Shown one piece after another: positions 1 to 22,594 of a stretch of DNA of 64,000 bases. This stretch comes from Bolinopsis microptera (Eukaryota; Ctenophora; Tentaculata; Lobata; Bolinopsidae). The position numbers and the translations under genes were made by a program. Location of the stretch: assembly GCF_026151205.1 (NCBI RefSeq), contig NC_087080.1, forward strand, positions 939,812 to 1,003,811, given 5' to 3'. A model generated the notes under the pieces. That model made no database searches and was not told the origin of the DNA. It was given only the letters and a program-made list of their open reading frames with translations. How positions within the stretch are numbered: the first letter of the stretch is position 1; every line of letters begins with the position of its first letter.

Positions 1-209
1 CATATATTACCAATTATGTTAGATGATAGACATTATCATGAATAATGTGTTGTCGCGAATAATGCGTCATCATAAAAATATGTTCTACCAAGGAATCTTG
101 GGAAGAATGTAGATTGTAGATATTTGATCTATAAATGTTAAGATTTTCATTAAAAAAATTAACAAGTAAGAAACATTCATAACTTTAAGTCATACTTACA
201 ATTTATTAC
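1..209. other. AT-rich non-coding sequence
   Basis: I see no coding signal here. It is AT-rich DNA just upstream of a LINE fragment and probably lies in an intron of the BAR-PH-ArfGAP gene, whose earlier exons must be left of the window. Confidence 0.4.
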
Positions 210-659
210 GTGTATAATAAATTATACATAATAATTCATCAACAACTTGGTATGGTCAGAAGAAATGGCCATATTGTCATTGATCAGAAACGTCGCCGGG
301 CGCTTTACCTCTCCCTGGTTCGTAGCCAATTCGAAAATTGCTCCATAATCTGGCGCCCTTGTAATAAATCACTTAGTGATAAATTAGAAAGTCTCCAAAA
401 GAGAGCTATTAAATGGATTCTGTCTGAAGAGGGCCGCAGTTATCCACCTGAGCAGTATGTCAAAAAGTGCAAGCTTGTCGACATTCTCCCTTTGTCTCAA
501 AAGTTTGACTTGAATGATCTTATTTTTTTCCACAAAGTTCTGAACAATTTAATTCCTGTATCGCTGCCTCACTATCTCTCTTTATATCAGGGGACTTCTC
601 GACTAAGACGTTGCCACCTCGACAGTCTGTCTATTGTGTCATCAATTTTACCTAAGTAA
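210..659 (+). pseudogene. 5'-truncated LINE fragment (C-terminal part of a reverse transcriptase ORF)
   Basis: The open frame of about 149 codons matches the region after the polymerase core of animal non-LTR retrotransposons. It has the typical segment in which the RT meets its template lineage (RRRALYLSLVRSQFENCSII), followed by LQKRAIKWIL and a DLIFFHKVLNN block. No RT catalytic motif (YADD) is present, so only the 3' end of the ORF remains. The first residues after the Met at 210 look non-homologous, so the true junction is probably near 225-245. The frame ends at TAA (657-659), where the 91-bp minisatellite begins, which suggests insertion into or beside the array. It is probably a dead copy. 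Confidence 0.75.
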
Positions 660-3600
660 AGGAGCATCTGATCTGCAGCAAACCCCAAATAAACCCCTCA
701 CTCCCCAGGAAACTAGAGTTACGGAAGCAACAATACCACACTGCAGTAAAGGAGCATCTGGTCTGCAGTAAACCCCAAATAAAACCCCCCACTCCCCAGG
801 AAACTAGAGTTACGGAAGCAACAATACCACACTGCAGTAAAGGAGCATCTGGTCCGTAGCAAACCCCAAATAAAACCCCTCACTCCCCAGGAAACTAGAG
901 TTACGGAAGCAACAATACCACACTGCAGTAAAGGAGCATCTGATCTGCAACAAACCCCAAATAAAACCCCTCACTCCCCAGGAAACTAGAGTTACGGAAG
1001 CAACAATACCACACTGCAGTAAAGAGCATCTGATCTGCAGCAAACCCCAAATAAAACCCCTCACTCCCCAGGAAACTAGAGTTACGGAAGCAACAATACC
1101 ACACTGCAGTAAAGGAGCATCTGATCTGCAGCAAACCCCAAATAAAACCCCTCACTCCCCAGGAAACTAGAGTTACGGAAGCAACAATACCACACTGCAG
1201 TAAAGCAGCATCTGATCTGCAGCAAACCCCAAATAAAACCCCTCACTCCCCAGGAAACTAGAGTTACGGAAGCAACAATACCACACTGCAGTAAAGGAGC
1301 ATCTGGTCTGCAGCAAACCCCAAATAAAACCCCTCACTCCCCAGGAAACTAGAGTTACGGAAGCAACAATACCACACTGCAGTAAAGGAGCATCTGGTCT
1401 GCAGCAAACCCCAAATAAAACCCCTCACTCACTCCCCAGGAAACTAGAGTTACGGAAGCAACAATACCACACTGCAGTAAAGGAGCATCTGGTCTACAGC
1501 AAACCCCAAATAAAACCCCTCTCTCCCCAGGAAACTAGAGTTACGGAAGCAACAATACCACACTGCAGTAAAGCAGCATCTGATCTGCAGCAAACCCCAA
1601 ATAAAACCCCTCACTCCCCAGGAAACTAGAGTTACGGAAGCAACAATACCAAACTGCAGTTAAGGAGCATCTGGTCTGCAGCAAACCCCAAATAAAACCC
1701 CTCACTCCCCAGGAAACTAGAGTTACGGAAGCAACAATACCACACTGCAGTAAAGGAGCATATGATCTGCAGCAAACCCCAAATAAACCCCCCACTCCCC
1801 AGGAAACTAGAGTTACGGAAGCAACAATACCACACTGCAGTAAAGGAGCATCTGATCTGCAGCAAACCCCAAATAAAACCCCTCACTCCCCAGGAAACTA
1901 GAGTTACGGAAGCAACAATACCACACTGCAGTAAAGGAGCATCTCATCTGCAGCAAACCCCAAATAAAACCCCTCACTCCCCAGGAAACTAGAGTTACGG
2001 AAGCAACAATACCACACTGCAGTAAAGGAGCATCTGGTCTGCAGCAAACCCCAAATAAAACCCCTCACTCCCCAGGAAACTAGAGTTACGGAAGCAACAA
2101 TACCACACTGCAGTAAAGGAGCATATGATCTGCAGCAAACCCCAAATAAAACCCCTCACTCCCCAGGAAACTAGAGTTACGGAAGCAACAATACCACACT
2201 GCAGTAAAGGAGCATCTCATCTGTAGCAAACCCCAAATAAAACCCCTCACTCCCCAGGAAACTAGAGTTACGGAAGCAACAATACCACACTGCAGTAAAG
2301 GAGCATCTGGTCTGTAGCAAACCCCAAATAAAACCCCTCACTCCCCAGGAAACTAGAGTTACGGAAGCAACAATACCACACTGCAGTAAAGGAGCATCTG
2401 ATCTGCAGCAAACCCCAAATAAAACCCCTCACTCCCCAGGAAACTAGAGTTACGGAAGCAACAATACCACACTGCAGTAAAGGAGCATCTGATCTGCAGC
2501 AAACCCCAAATAAAACCCCTCACTCCCCAGGAAACTAGAGTTACGGAAGCAACAATACCACACTGCAGTAAAGGAGCATTTCATCTGCAGCAAACCCCAA
2601 ATAAAACCCCTCACTCCCCAGGAAACTAGAGTTACGGAAGCAACAATACCACACTGCAGTAAAGGAGCATCTGATCTGCAGCAAACCCCAAATAAAACCC
2701 CTCACTCCCCAGGAAACTATAGTTAAGGAAGCAACAATACCACACTGCAGTAAAGGAGCATCTGATCTGCAGCAAACCCCAAATAAACCCCTCACTCCCC
2801 AGGAAACTAGAGTTACGGAAGCAACAATACCACACTGCAGTAAAGCAGCATCTGATCTGCAGCAAACCCCAAATAAAACCCCTCACTCCCCAGGAAACTA
2901 GAGTTACGGAAGCAACAATACCACACTGCAGTAAAGGAGCATCTGATCGGCAACAAACCCCAAATAAAACCCCTCACTCCCCAGGAAACTAGAGTTACGG
3001 AAGCAACAATACCACACTGCAGTAAAGGAGCATCTGATCTGCAACAAACCCCAAATAAAACCCCTCACTCCCCAGGAAACTAGAGTTACGGAAGCAACAA
3101 TACCACACTGCAGTAAAGGAGCATCTCACCTGCAGCATACCCCAAATAAAACCCCTCACTCCCCAGGAAACTAGAGTTACGGAAGCAACAATACCACACT
3201 GCAGTGAAGGAGCAGCTGATCTGCAACAAACCCCAAATAAAACCCCTCACTCCCCAGGAAACTAGAGTTACGGAAGCAACAATACCACACTGCAGTAAAG
3301 GAGCATCTGCTCTGCAGCAAACCCCAAATAAAACCCCTCACTCCCCAGGAAACTAGAGTTACGGAAGCAACAATACCACACTGCAGTGAAGGAGCAGCTG
3401 ATCTGCAACAAACCCCAAATAAAACCCCTCACTCCCCAGGAAACTAGAGTTACGGAAGCAACAATACCACACTGCAGTGAAGGAGCATCTGCTCTGCAGC
3501 AAACCCCAAATAAAACCCCTCACTCCCCAGGAAACTAGAGTTACGGAAGCAACAATACCACACTGCAGTGAAGGAGCAGCTGATCTGCAACAAACCCCAA

Positions 3601-6600
3601 ATAAAACCCCTCACTCCCCAGGAAACTAGAGTTACGGAAGCAACAATACCACACTGCAGTGAAGGAGCAGCTGATCTGCAACAAACCCCAAATAAAACCC
3701 CTCACTCCCCAGGAAACTAGAGTTACGGAAGCAACAATACCACACTGCAGTAAAGGAGCATCTCATCTGCAGCAAACCCCAAATAAAACCCCTCACTCCC
3801 CAGGAAACTAGAGTTACGGAAGCAACAATACCACACTGCAGTGAAGGAGCATCTGATCTGCAGCAAACCCCAAATAAAACCCCTCACTCCCCAGGAAACT
3901 AGAGTTACGGAAGCAACAATACCACACTGCAGTAAAGGAGCATCTGATCTGCAGCAAGCCCCAAATAAAACCCCTCACTCCCCAGGAAACTAGAGTTACG
4001 GAAGCAACAATACCACACTGCAGTAAAGGAGCATCTGATCTGCAGCAAACCCCAAATAAAACCCCTCACTCCCCAGGAAACTAGAGTTACGGAAGCAACA
4101 ATACCTCACTGCAGTAAAGGAGCATCTGATCTGCAGCAAACCCCAAATAAAACCCCTCACTCCCCAGGAAACTAGAGTTACGGAAGCAACAATACCACAC
4201 TGCAGTAAAGGAGCATCTGATCTGCAGCAAACCCCAAATAAAACCCCTCACTCCCCAGGAAACTAGAGTTACGGAAGCAACAATACCACACTGCAGTAAA
4301 GGAGCATCTGGTCTGCAGCAAACCCCAAATAAAACCCCTCACTCCCCAGGAAACTAGAGTTACGGAAGCAACAATACCACACTGCAGTAAAGGAGCATCT
4401 GGTCTGCAGCAAACCCCAAATAAAACCCCTCACTCCCCAGGAAACTAGAGTTACGGAAGCAACAATACCACACTGCAGTAAAGAAGCATCTGATCTGCAG
4501 CAAACCCCAAATAAAACCCCTCACTCCCCAGGAAACTAGAGTTACGGAAGCAACAATACCACACTGCAGTAAAGGAGCATCTGGTCTGCAGCAAACCCCA
4601 AATAAAACCCCTCACTCCCCAGGAAACTAGAGTTACGGAAGCAACAATACCACACTGCAGTAAAGGAGCATCTGGTCTGCAGCAAACCCCAAATAAAACC
4701 CCTCACTCCCCAGGAAACTAGAGTTACGGAAGCAACAATACCACACTGCAGTAAAGGAGCATCTGATCTACAGCAAACCCCAAATAAAACCCCTCACTCC
4801 CCAGGAAACTAGAGTTACGGAAGCAACAATACCACACTGCAGTAAAGGAGCATCTGATCTACAGCAAACCCCAAATAAAACCCCTCACTCCCCAGGAAAC
4901 TAGAGTTACGGAAGCAACAATACCACACTGCAGTAAAGGAGCATCTGGTCTGCAGCAAACCCCAAATAAAACCCCTCACTCCCCAGGAAACTAGAGTTAC
5001 GGAAGCAACAATACCACACTGCAGTAAAGGAGCATCTGGTCTGCAGCAAACCCCAAATAAAACCCCTCACTCCCCAGGAAACTAGAGTTACGGAAGCAAC
5101 AATACCACACTGCAGTAAAGGAGCATCTGATCTGCAGCAAACCCCAAATAAAACCCCTCACTCCCCAGGAAACTAGAGTTACGGAAGCAACAATACCACA
5201 CTGCAGTAAAGGAGCATCTCATCTGCAGCAAACCCCAAATATAACCCCTCACTCCCCAGGAAACTCGAGTTACGGAAGCAACAATACCACACTGCAGTAA
5301 AGGAGCATCTGATCTGCAGCAAACCCCAAATAAAACCCCTCACTCCCCAGGAAACTAGAGTTACGGAAGCAACAATACCACACTGCAGTAAAGGAGCATC
5401 TCATCTGCAGCAAACCCCAAATAAAACCCCTCACTCCCCAGGAAACTAGAGTTACGGAAGCAACAATACCACACTGCAGTAAAGGAGCATCTCATCTGCA
5501 GCAAACCCCAAATAAAACCCCTCACTCCCCAGGAAACTAGAGTTACGGAAGCAACAATACCACACTGCAGTAAAGGAGCATCTCATCTGCAGCAAACCCC
5601 AAATAAAACCCCTCACTCCCCAGGAAACTAGAGTTACGGAAGCAACAATACCACACTGCAGTAAAGGAGCATCTCATCTGCAGCAAACCCCAAATAAAAC
5701 CCCTCACTCCCCAGGAAACTAGAGTTACGGAAGCAACAATACCACACTGCAGTAAGGGAGCATCTCATCTGCAGCAAACCCCAAATAAAACCCCTCACTC
5801 CCCAGGAAACTAGAGTTACGGAAGCAACAATACCACACTGCAGTAAAGGAGCATCTGATCTGCAGCAAACCCCAAATATAACCCCTCACTCCCCAGGAAA
5901 CTAGAGTTACGGAAGCAACAATACCACACTGCAGTAAGGGAGCATCTCATCTGCAGCAAACCCCAAATATAACCCCTCACTCCCCAGGAAACTAGAGTTA
6001 CGGAAGCAACAATACCACACTGCAGTAAAGGAGCATCTCGTCTGCATCAAACCCCAAATAAAACCCCTCACTCCCCAGGAAACTAGAGTTACGGAAGCAA
6101 CAATACCACACTGCAGTAAAGGAGCATCTCGTCTGCAGCAAACCCCAAATAAAACCCCTCACTCCCCAGGAAACTAGAGTTACGGAAGCAACAATACCAC
6201 ACTGCAGTAAAGGAGCATCTGATCTGCAGCAAACCCCAAATAAAACCCCTCACTCCCCAGGAAACTAGAGTTACGGAAGCAACAATACCACACTGCAGTA
6301 AAGGAGCATCTCGTCTGCATCAAACCCCAAATAAAACCCCTTACTCCCCAGGAAACTAGAGTTACGGAAGCAACAATACCACACTGCAGTAAAGGAGCAT
6401 CTCATCTGCAGCAAACCCCAAATAAAACCCCTCACTCCCCAGGAAACTAGAGTTACGGAAGCAACAATACCACACTGCAGTAAAGGAGCATCTGATCTGC
6501 AGCAAACCCCAAATAAAACCCCTCACTCCCCAGGAAACTAGAGTTACGGAAGCAACAATACCACACTGCAGTAAAGGAGCATCTGATCTGTAGCAAACCT

Positions 6601-8037
6601 CAAATAAAACCCCTCACTCCCCAGGAAACTAGAGTTACGGAAGCAACAATACCACACTGCAGTAAAGGAGCATCTCGTCTGCAGCAAACCCCAAATAAAA
6701 CCCCTCACTCCCCAGGAAACTAGAGTTACGGAAGCAACAATACCACACTGCAGTAAAGGAGCATCTGATCTGCAGCAAACCCCAAATAAAACCCCTCACT
6801 CCCCAGGAAACTAGAGTTACGGAAGCAACAATACCACACTGCAGTAAAGGAGCATCTCGTCTGCATCAAACCCCAAATAAAACCCCTTACTCCCCAGGAA
6901 ACTAGAGTTACGGAAGCAACAATACCACACTGCAGTAAAGGAGCATCTGATCTGCAGCAAACCCCAAATAAAACCCCTCACTCCCCAGGAAACTAGAGTT
7001 ACGGAAGCAACAATACCACACTGCAGTAAAGGAGCATCTGGTCTGCAGCAAACCCCAAATAAAACCCCTCACTCCCCAGGAAACTAGAGTTACGGAAGCA
7101 ACAATACCACACTGCAGTAAAGGAGCATCTGATCTGTAGCAAACCTCAAATAAAACCCCTCACTCCCCAGGAAACTAGAGTTACGGAAGCAACAATACCA
7201 CACTGCAGTAAAGGAGCATCTGATCTGCAGCAAACACAAATAAAACCCCTCACTCCCCAGGAAACTAGAGTTACGGAAGCAACAATACCACACTGCAGTA
7301 AAGGAGCATCTGATCTGCAGCAAACCCCAAATAAAACCCCTCACTCCCCAGGAAACTAGAGTTACGGAAGCAACAATACCACACTGCAGTAAAGGAGCAT
7401 CTGATCTGCAGCAAACACCAAATAAAACCCCTCACACCCCAGGAAACTAGAGTTACGGAAGCAACAATACCACACTGCAGTAAAGGAGCATCTGATCTGC
7501 AGCAAACCCCAAATAAAACCCCTCACTCCCCAGGAAACTAGAGTTACGGAAGCAACAATACCACACTGCAGTAAAGGAGCATCTGATCTGCAGCAAACCC
7601 CAAATAAAACCCCTCACTCCCCAGGAAACTAGAGTTACGGAAGCAACAATACCACACTGCAGTAACGGAGCATCTCATCTGCAGCAAACCCCAAATAAAA
7701 CCCTCACTCCCCAGGAAACTAGAGTTACGGAAGCAACAATACCACACTGCAGTAAAGGAGCATCTGATCTGCAGCAAACCCCAAATAAAACCCCTCTCTC
7801 CCCAGGAAACTAGAGTTACCGAAGCAACAATACCACACTGCAGTAAAGGAGCATCTGCAGCAAACCCCAAATAAAACCCCTCACTCCCCAGGAAACTAGA
7901 GTTACGGAAGCAACAATACCACACTGCAGTAAAGGAGCATCTGCAGCAAACCCCAAATAAAACCCCGCACTCCCCAGGAAACTAGAGTTACGGAAGCAAC
8001 AATACCACACTGCAGTAAAGGAGCATCTCATTTGCAG
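656..8037. repeat. 91-bp minisatellite, about 81 tandem copies
   Basis: A 91-bp unit runs almost without interruption for 7.4 kb. Each unit contains a CTGCAG GTAAAG-type segment, a variable trinucleotide (GAT, GGT, CAT or CGT) before CTGCAG, a CCCCAAATAAAACCCC core and a GGAAACTAGAGTTACGGAAG block. Copies differ mostly by single bases; a few carry small indels (for example near 1430 and 7850). Variants cluster, for example the CTC-AT and CTC-GT types at 5.2-6.9 kb, which fits local spreading by unequal exchange. The last unit runs directly into the 3' splice site of the exon at 8038. The open frames seen on either strand are by-products of the repeat. Confidence 0.97.
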
Positions 8038-18643
<10,606 letters not shown>

Positions 18644-18781
18644 TCACGTTTTAAAATAGAGTTTTAAAATCTGACGTGATGTTTTGCGACAGATTTTTGC
18701 AGGATTGCAACTCACTTGTCATCATGTGACAGTGATTCCACTTGTGTTGCGACCCTGCACCCTGTACGTGTATAATATTAG

Positions 18782-18787
18782 AATAAA
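18782..18787 (+). terminator. AATAAA polyadenylation signal of the ArfGAP gene
   Basis: AATAAA lies 139 nt after the stop codon at 18641-18643. Confidence 0.6.
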
Positions 18788-20500
18788 CTGAGGTACGTAA
18801 TGTTTTGTGTCGTGATTTTATTTAGCTCTCCAGAAGGAACGAGTAAATACAATATTTTAAATAAAGAGTAAAAATGTTATTTTAAATAACATCAATATTT
18901 TGACTCCTTCATTTCATTTAAATTTGATGTTTTATGATCGTTGGTTTCATCTTACAGCACATTTCACATTTGCCCATTTTTCGCTATTTAAGATGAGTTT
19001 GGCAGCAAAATAAGTAAAGATATCGTATATAGAATTTAAAATAAAGTCATATAACATTATGTGTATATATAAAAAGATGATTTGTGATTTATGACGTTTA
19101 TGAATTATGAATTTCGGGAAATTAATGTTGTACTGTTGATCGGTTTGATTTTGTGAGCTCAACCTTTTGTTTGTATTTCATGACGTGTTCTAATCATGAA
19201 TTCGAATTCAATCAAGCCTGTCGCATAGAACTTAGTTTGATTGAGAAAAGTGTTGATACGATGCTCACCAATCACTATCGTTTGCTTAACCCATATTCTT
19301 CCACGGTACTTTTAAAAGTACGGTTTATAAACAGTGACCTAACTTGTCTCGTGACAAATATTTTTTGATACAGTTTTTTGCATTAGGTTAGAAAAGGTCT
19401 GCTGATGATTTTAACACCCTGACCATATGGTTTAAAAAAGCAAGAAATTTATAGGATGTTGGCAAAGGTGATCAAAAATGGTACTTTGAAAAATGGTAAA
19501 TTCTCGGTACCACCAGCCAATTCTCCAACTTTGATGGATCCCAAATTTGGTTTTTTAATATTGCCTAAACGATTGTGCAATAAATAGGCAATAATGTGGG
19601 GCGACATAAAAATCATAAATTGCCTCTAATTGAGATGTAAATTGGGTGTACTTTAAAAAGTACATCATTCTAGACAATGATGTACTTTTAAAAGTGCGTA
19701 CTTTTAAAAGTGCATTATCTTCGAATGATGTACTTTTAAAAGGACAGGTTTCACGAAAAATGTACTTTTAAAAGTACAGGTTTATATAGAGTACACAATG
19801 TGTGATGGCATGATTAATGTCGGTAAGACTGTAAGTGTAATGGCAGGTAAATTGTTCTGAATCAGAACGGAAGTCACAACAAAAAATTTCTGTTGTGACT
19901 TCTGGGATTTAGTCGATCTTAAAAGGATCCACGTTTTCACCCGGTTATTCCACGTCTTCCAGGGCGGCCTTCAATATACTCTTTCTTAATGTGGGGGGGG
20001 GGGGAGAACATAAGGTCAGAATCGTACGTGACGTTTGGGGGGGGGGGGGGGGGGGGAGTGGGTCATATTTTCTTCCAAAACACAGTTAGTACTTTTGTAC
20101 TAAGTGGTTGGTATGCTGCTCATTTCCCAGAAAATCAGTTAGTACAAGGTACTAAGGGGCGTATCCAACCCCAAAAATACCCATTTTACCTCAAATTTCA
20201 ATTTTGGGAATGGGTTTTTTTTTGGGTTTTGAGGTTTTTTTCCTTTATTTTTGGTTTTTTTAATTTTGTTTCCTTTTTTTGTAACTTTTTATTTAATTCG
20301 ACTACATTGAAAACAAAACCCCTACTAAATAGTGGGTATAATTTGCCCATTTCTCAACAGTTAGTACCGCAAAAGGGGTGGGTGTCCTAAATACTATCAG
20401 GAAAAAAAAACAGTTAGTACTGCGAAGGGGATGGGTGGGTCTTTTTTGTAAGTTCCAAAGTTGCACTTAGTCGACGTCACGTAGGGTACTTGGTACCTGA

Positions 20501-20541
<41 letters not shown>

Positions 20542-20629
20542 CTTAATGTTTACAATCCTAGATCTCATGTAACTGGTTTCCGAATTTCGATGTATGTTTA
20601 CTATTAAATACTGGCATGATTGTGTGCCA
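18788..20629. other. Intergenic region with palindromes and homopolymer tracts
   Basis: I find no supported gene. The region holds copies of the palindrome GTACTTTTAAAAGTAC or close variants (about 19305-19320 and 19650-19781), a hairpin (19870-19902), long G tracts (19991-20003 and 20037-20056) and a C tract (20503-20540). Confidence 0.6.
19870..19902. repeat. 11-bp-stem hairpin
   Basis: GAAGTCACAAC (19870-19880) and GTTGTGACTTC (19892-19902) form a perfect stem around an 11-nt A/T-rich loop. Confidence 0.8.
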
Positions 20630-21949
20630 TCAGCAACCTGATGTTCCAACATAAGATTCCTTTCCTTGTAGTCTATACATTTCCTCAGCTGCGTTGTTCT
20701 GGTCCTCTAGAACTCTCTCAGCTTCTGCTACTCTCTTCTGTTCCTCTAGAATTGTCTCAGCTTCTGCTACTCTCTTCTGTTCCTCTAGAATACGCTCAGC
20801 TTCTGTTACTCTCTTCTTTTCCTCTAGAACTCTCTCCACCTCTGCTACTCTCTTCTGCTCCTCTAGAATTCTCTCAGCTTCTGCTACTCTCTTCTGTTCC
20901 TCTAGAATACGCTCAGCTTCTGTTACTCTCTTCTTTTCCTCTAGAACTCTCTCCACCTCTGCTACTCTCTTCTGCTCCTCTAGAATTCTCTCAGCTTCTG
21001 CTACTCTCTTCTGTTCCTCTAGAATTCTCTCAGCTTCTGCTACCTTCTTCTGTTCCTCTAGAACTCTCTCAGCTTCTGCTACTCTCTTCTGCTCCTCTAG
21101 AACTCTCTCAGCTTCTGCTACTCTCTTCTGTTCCTCTAGAATTCTCTCCACCTCTGGTAATCTCTTCTGTTCCTCTAGAATATGCTCAGCTTCTGCTACT
21201 CTCTTCTGCTCCTCTAGAATTCTCTCCACCTCTGCTACTCTCTTCTGTTCCTCTAGAGTACGCTCAGCTTCTGCTACTCTCTTCTGTTCCTCTAGAACTC
21301 CCTCAGCTTCTGCTACTCTCTTCTGTTCCTCTAGAATACGCTCAGCTTCTGCTACTCTCTTCTGCTCCTCTAGAATTCTCTCAGCTTCTGCTACTCTCTT
21401 CTGTTCCTCTAGAATTCTCTCTGCTACCTTCTTCTGTTCCTCTAGAACTCTCTCAGCTTCTGCTACTCTCTTCTGCTCCTCTAGAACTCTCTCAGCTTCT
21501 GCTACTCTCTTCTGTTCCTCTAGAATACGCTCAGCTTCTGCTACTCTCTTCTGTTCCTCTAGAATTCTCTCCACCTCTGCTACTCTCTTCTGTTCCTCTA
21601 GAATATGCTCAGCTTCTGCTACTCTCTTCTGTTCCTCTAGAATTCTCTCCACCTCTGGTACTCTCTTCTGTTCCTCTAGAATATGCTCAGCTTCTGCTAC
21701 TCTCTTCTGCTCCTCTAGAATTCTCTCCACCTCTGCTAGTTTCTTCTGCTCCTCTAGAATACGCTCAGCTTCTGCTACTCTCTTCTGTTCCTCTAGAACT
21801 CTCTCAGCTTCTGCTGCTCTATTCTGTTCCTCTAGAATATGCTCAGCTTCTGCTACTCTCTTCTGTTCCTCTAAAATTGTCTCAGCCTCTGCTACTCTCT
21901 TCTCATTCTCACCATTTTCGGCGTTCTTTAAGTTGTGAAAAGCGTCTGG
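20630..21949 (-). CDS. Possible coiled-coil exon made of 14-residue repeats
   Basis: The minus strand is open from just after a TAG at 21950-21952 to a stop at 20630-20632. It encodes about 28 copies of a 14-residue unit of the form EEQKRVAEAERILE, which would be a highly charged helical coiled coil. It has a short non-repeated lead (HNLKNAENGENEKR) and tail (YRLQGKESYVGTSGC). There is no in-frame ATG at the 5' side, so it would need upstream exon(s) to the right. A weak acceptor-like site lies near 21925. Differences between units are mostly conservative in this frame (I/V, A/V, R/H). But 42 bp is a multiple of three, so all frames tend to stay open, and the plus strand is open too. No partner exon was found before SPOUT1 starts at 22595. 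Real gene or open minisatellite cannot be decided here. Confidence 0.4.
   Translation of the reverse strand, partial: PDAFHNLKNAENGENEKRVAEAETILEEQKRVAEAEHILEEQNRAAEAERVLEEQKRVAEAERILEEQKKLAEVERILEEQKRVAEAEHILEEQKRVPEVERILEEQKRVAEAEHILEEQKRVAEVERILEEQKRVAEAERILEEQKRVAEAERVLEEQKRVAEAERVLEEQKKVAERILEEQKRVAEAERILEEQKRVAEAERILEEQKRVAEAEGVLEEQKRVAEAERTLEEQKRVAEVERILEEQKRVAEAEHILEEQKRLPEVERILEEQKRVAEAERVLEEQKRVAEAERVLEEQKKVAEAERILEEQKRVAEAERILEEQKRVAEVERVLEEKKRVTEAERILEEQKRVAEAERILEEQKRVAEVERVLEEKKRVTEAERILEEQKRVAEAETILEEQKRVAEAERVLEDQNNAAEEMYRLQGKESYVGTSGC
20693..21905. repeat. 42-bp minisatellite, about 28 copies
   Basis: Each unit carries TCTCTTCTG(T/C)TCCTCTAGAA followed by a variable CTCTCAGCTTCTGCTAC segment. 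At least one unit is shortened by 6 bp (near 21418), which keeps frame. Longer-period similarity (pairs of units repeating together) suggests block duplications. Confidence 0.95.
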
Positions 21950-22240
21950 CTATAAGTGCGTCTGGCTAAGTGCGAAGTGTGTGACGTTGCACTTTGTGTG
22001 CTTTGTTTTAAGCCTCATCATCAGTTAGAGCAAAAAGCACAAAACCTGACAATTTTCGTAAAATTCTAGTAAATTGGTAAATGGAATTATGATAGTAGTT
22101 TATAAGTATAGCTGTTCATGATTTGTTCAGTGTACCACTTAAATTTTGTGTGGTATTGTTTAAATTTTATTCAGCCATTCTGACAAGGGCTTTTAGTTTT
22201 ATTATCTGACCCTGAGTTCCTGTTTAATTAACTAACGTAC

Positions 22241-22400
22241 CTCCAAAAGTACACTATTCATTAAACCCGTACTTTTAAAAGTACATTATTTATTAAACCC
22301 GTGCTTTTAAAAGTACATCATTCAAATATGATGTACTTTTAAAAGTACGATGCAATGTTCCAAAAAAGCAAGCTCCAGCAATGAACTTTTAAAAGTACGG
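22241..22400. repeat. Cluster of GTACTTTTAAAAGTAC palindromes
   Basis: Four or five copies or near-copies of a 16-bp palindrome occur in 160 bp. The same motif occurs at 19.3-19.8 kb, so two clusters bracket the 42-bp array region. Confidence 0.75.
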
Positions 22401-22594
22401 GTCGAAAAAGCTATAAAAAATATAAATTTTTTCAAAATAATTATTGCACCGTCGGAGTTGGTGCCTTAGTGCTTAGGAAAAAAAATTTCATCAAAAAATT
22501 TGAACGTTTAGAGTTGTTGGTATTATATGGGTTAAATGCCTTTAAATTGATTAATTTATGTATTAAGGTTAATAATATTACCTCTGATAGCAAG

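Noticed and set aside
656..8037. CRISPR-like array
   Set aside because: There are no unique spacers between repeats; the whole unit repeats, in a eukaryotic intron.
20620..21969. Plus-strand Leu/Ser-rich frames over the 42-bp array
   Set aside because: They have low-complexity, implausible composition; if any strand is coding, the minus-strand coiled-coil frame is the better candidate.
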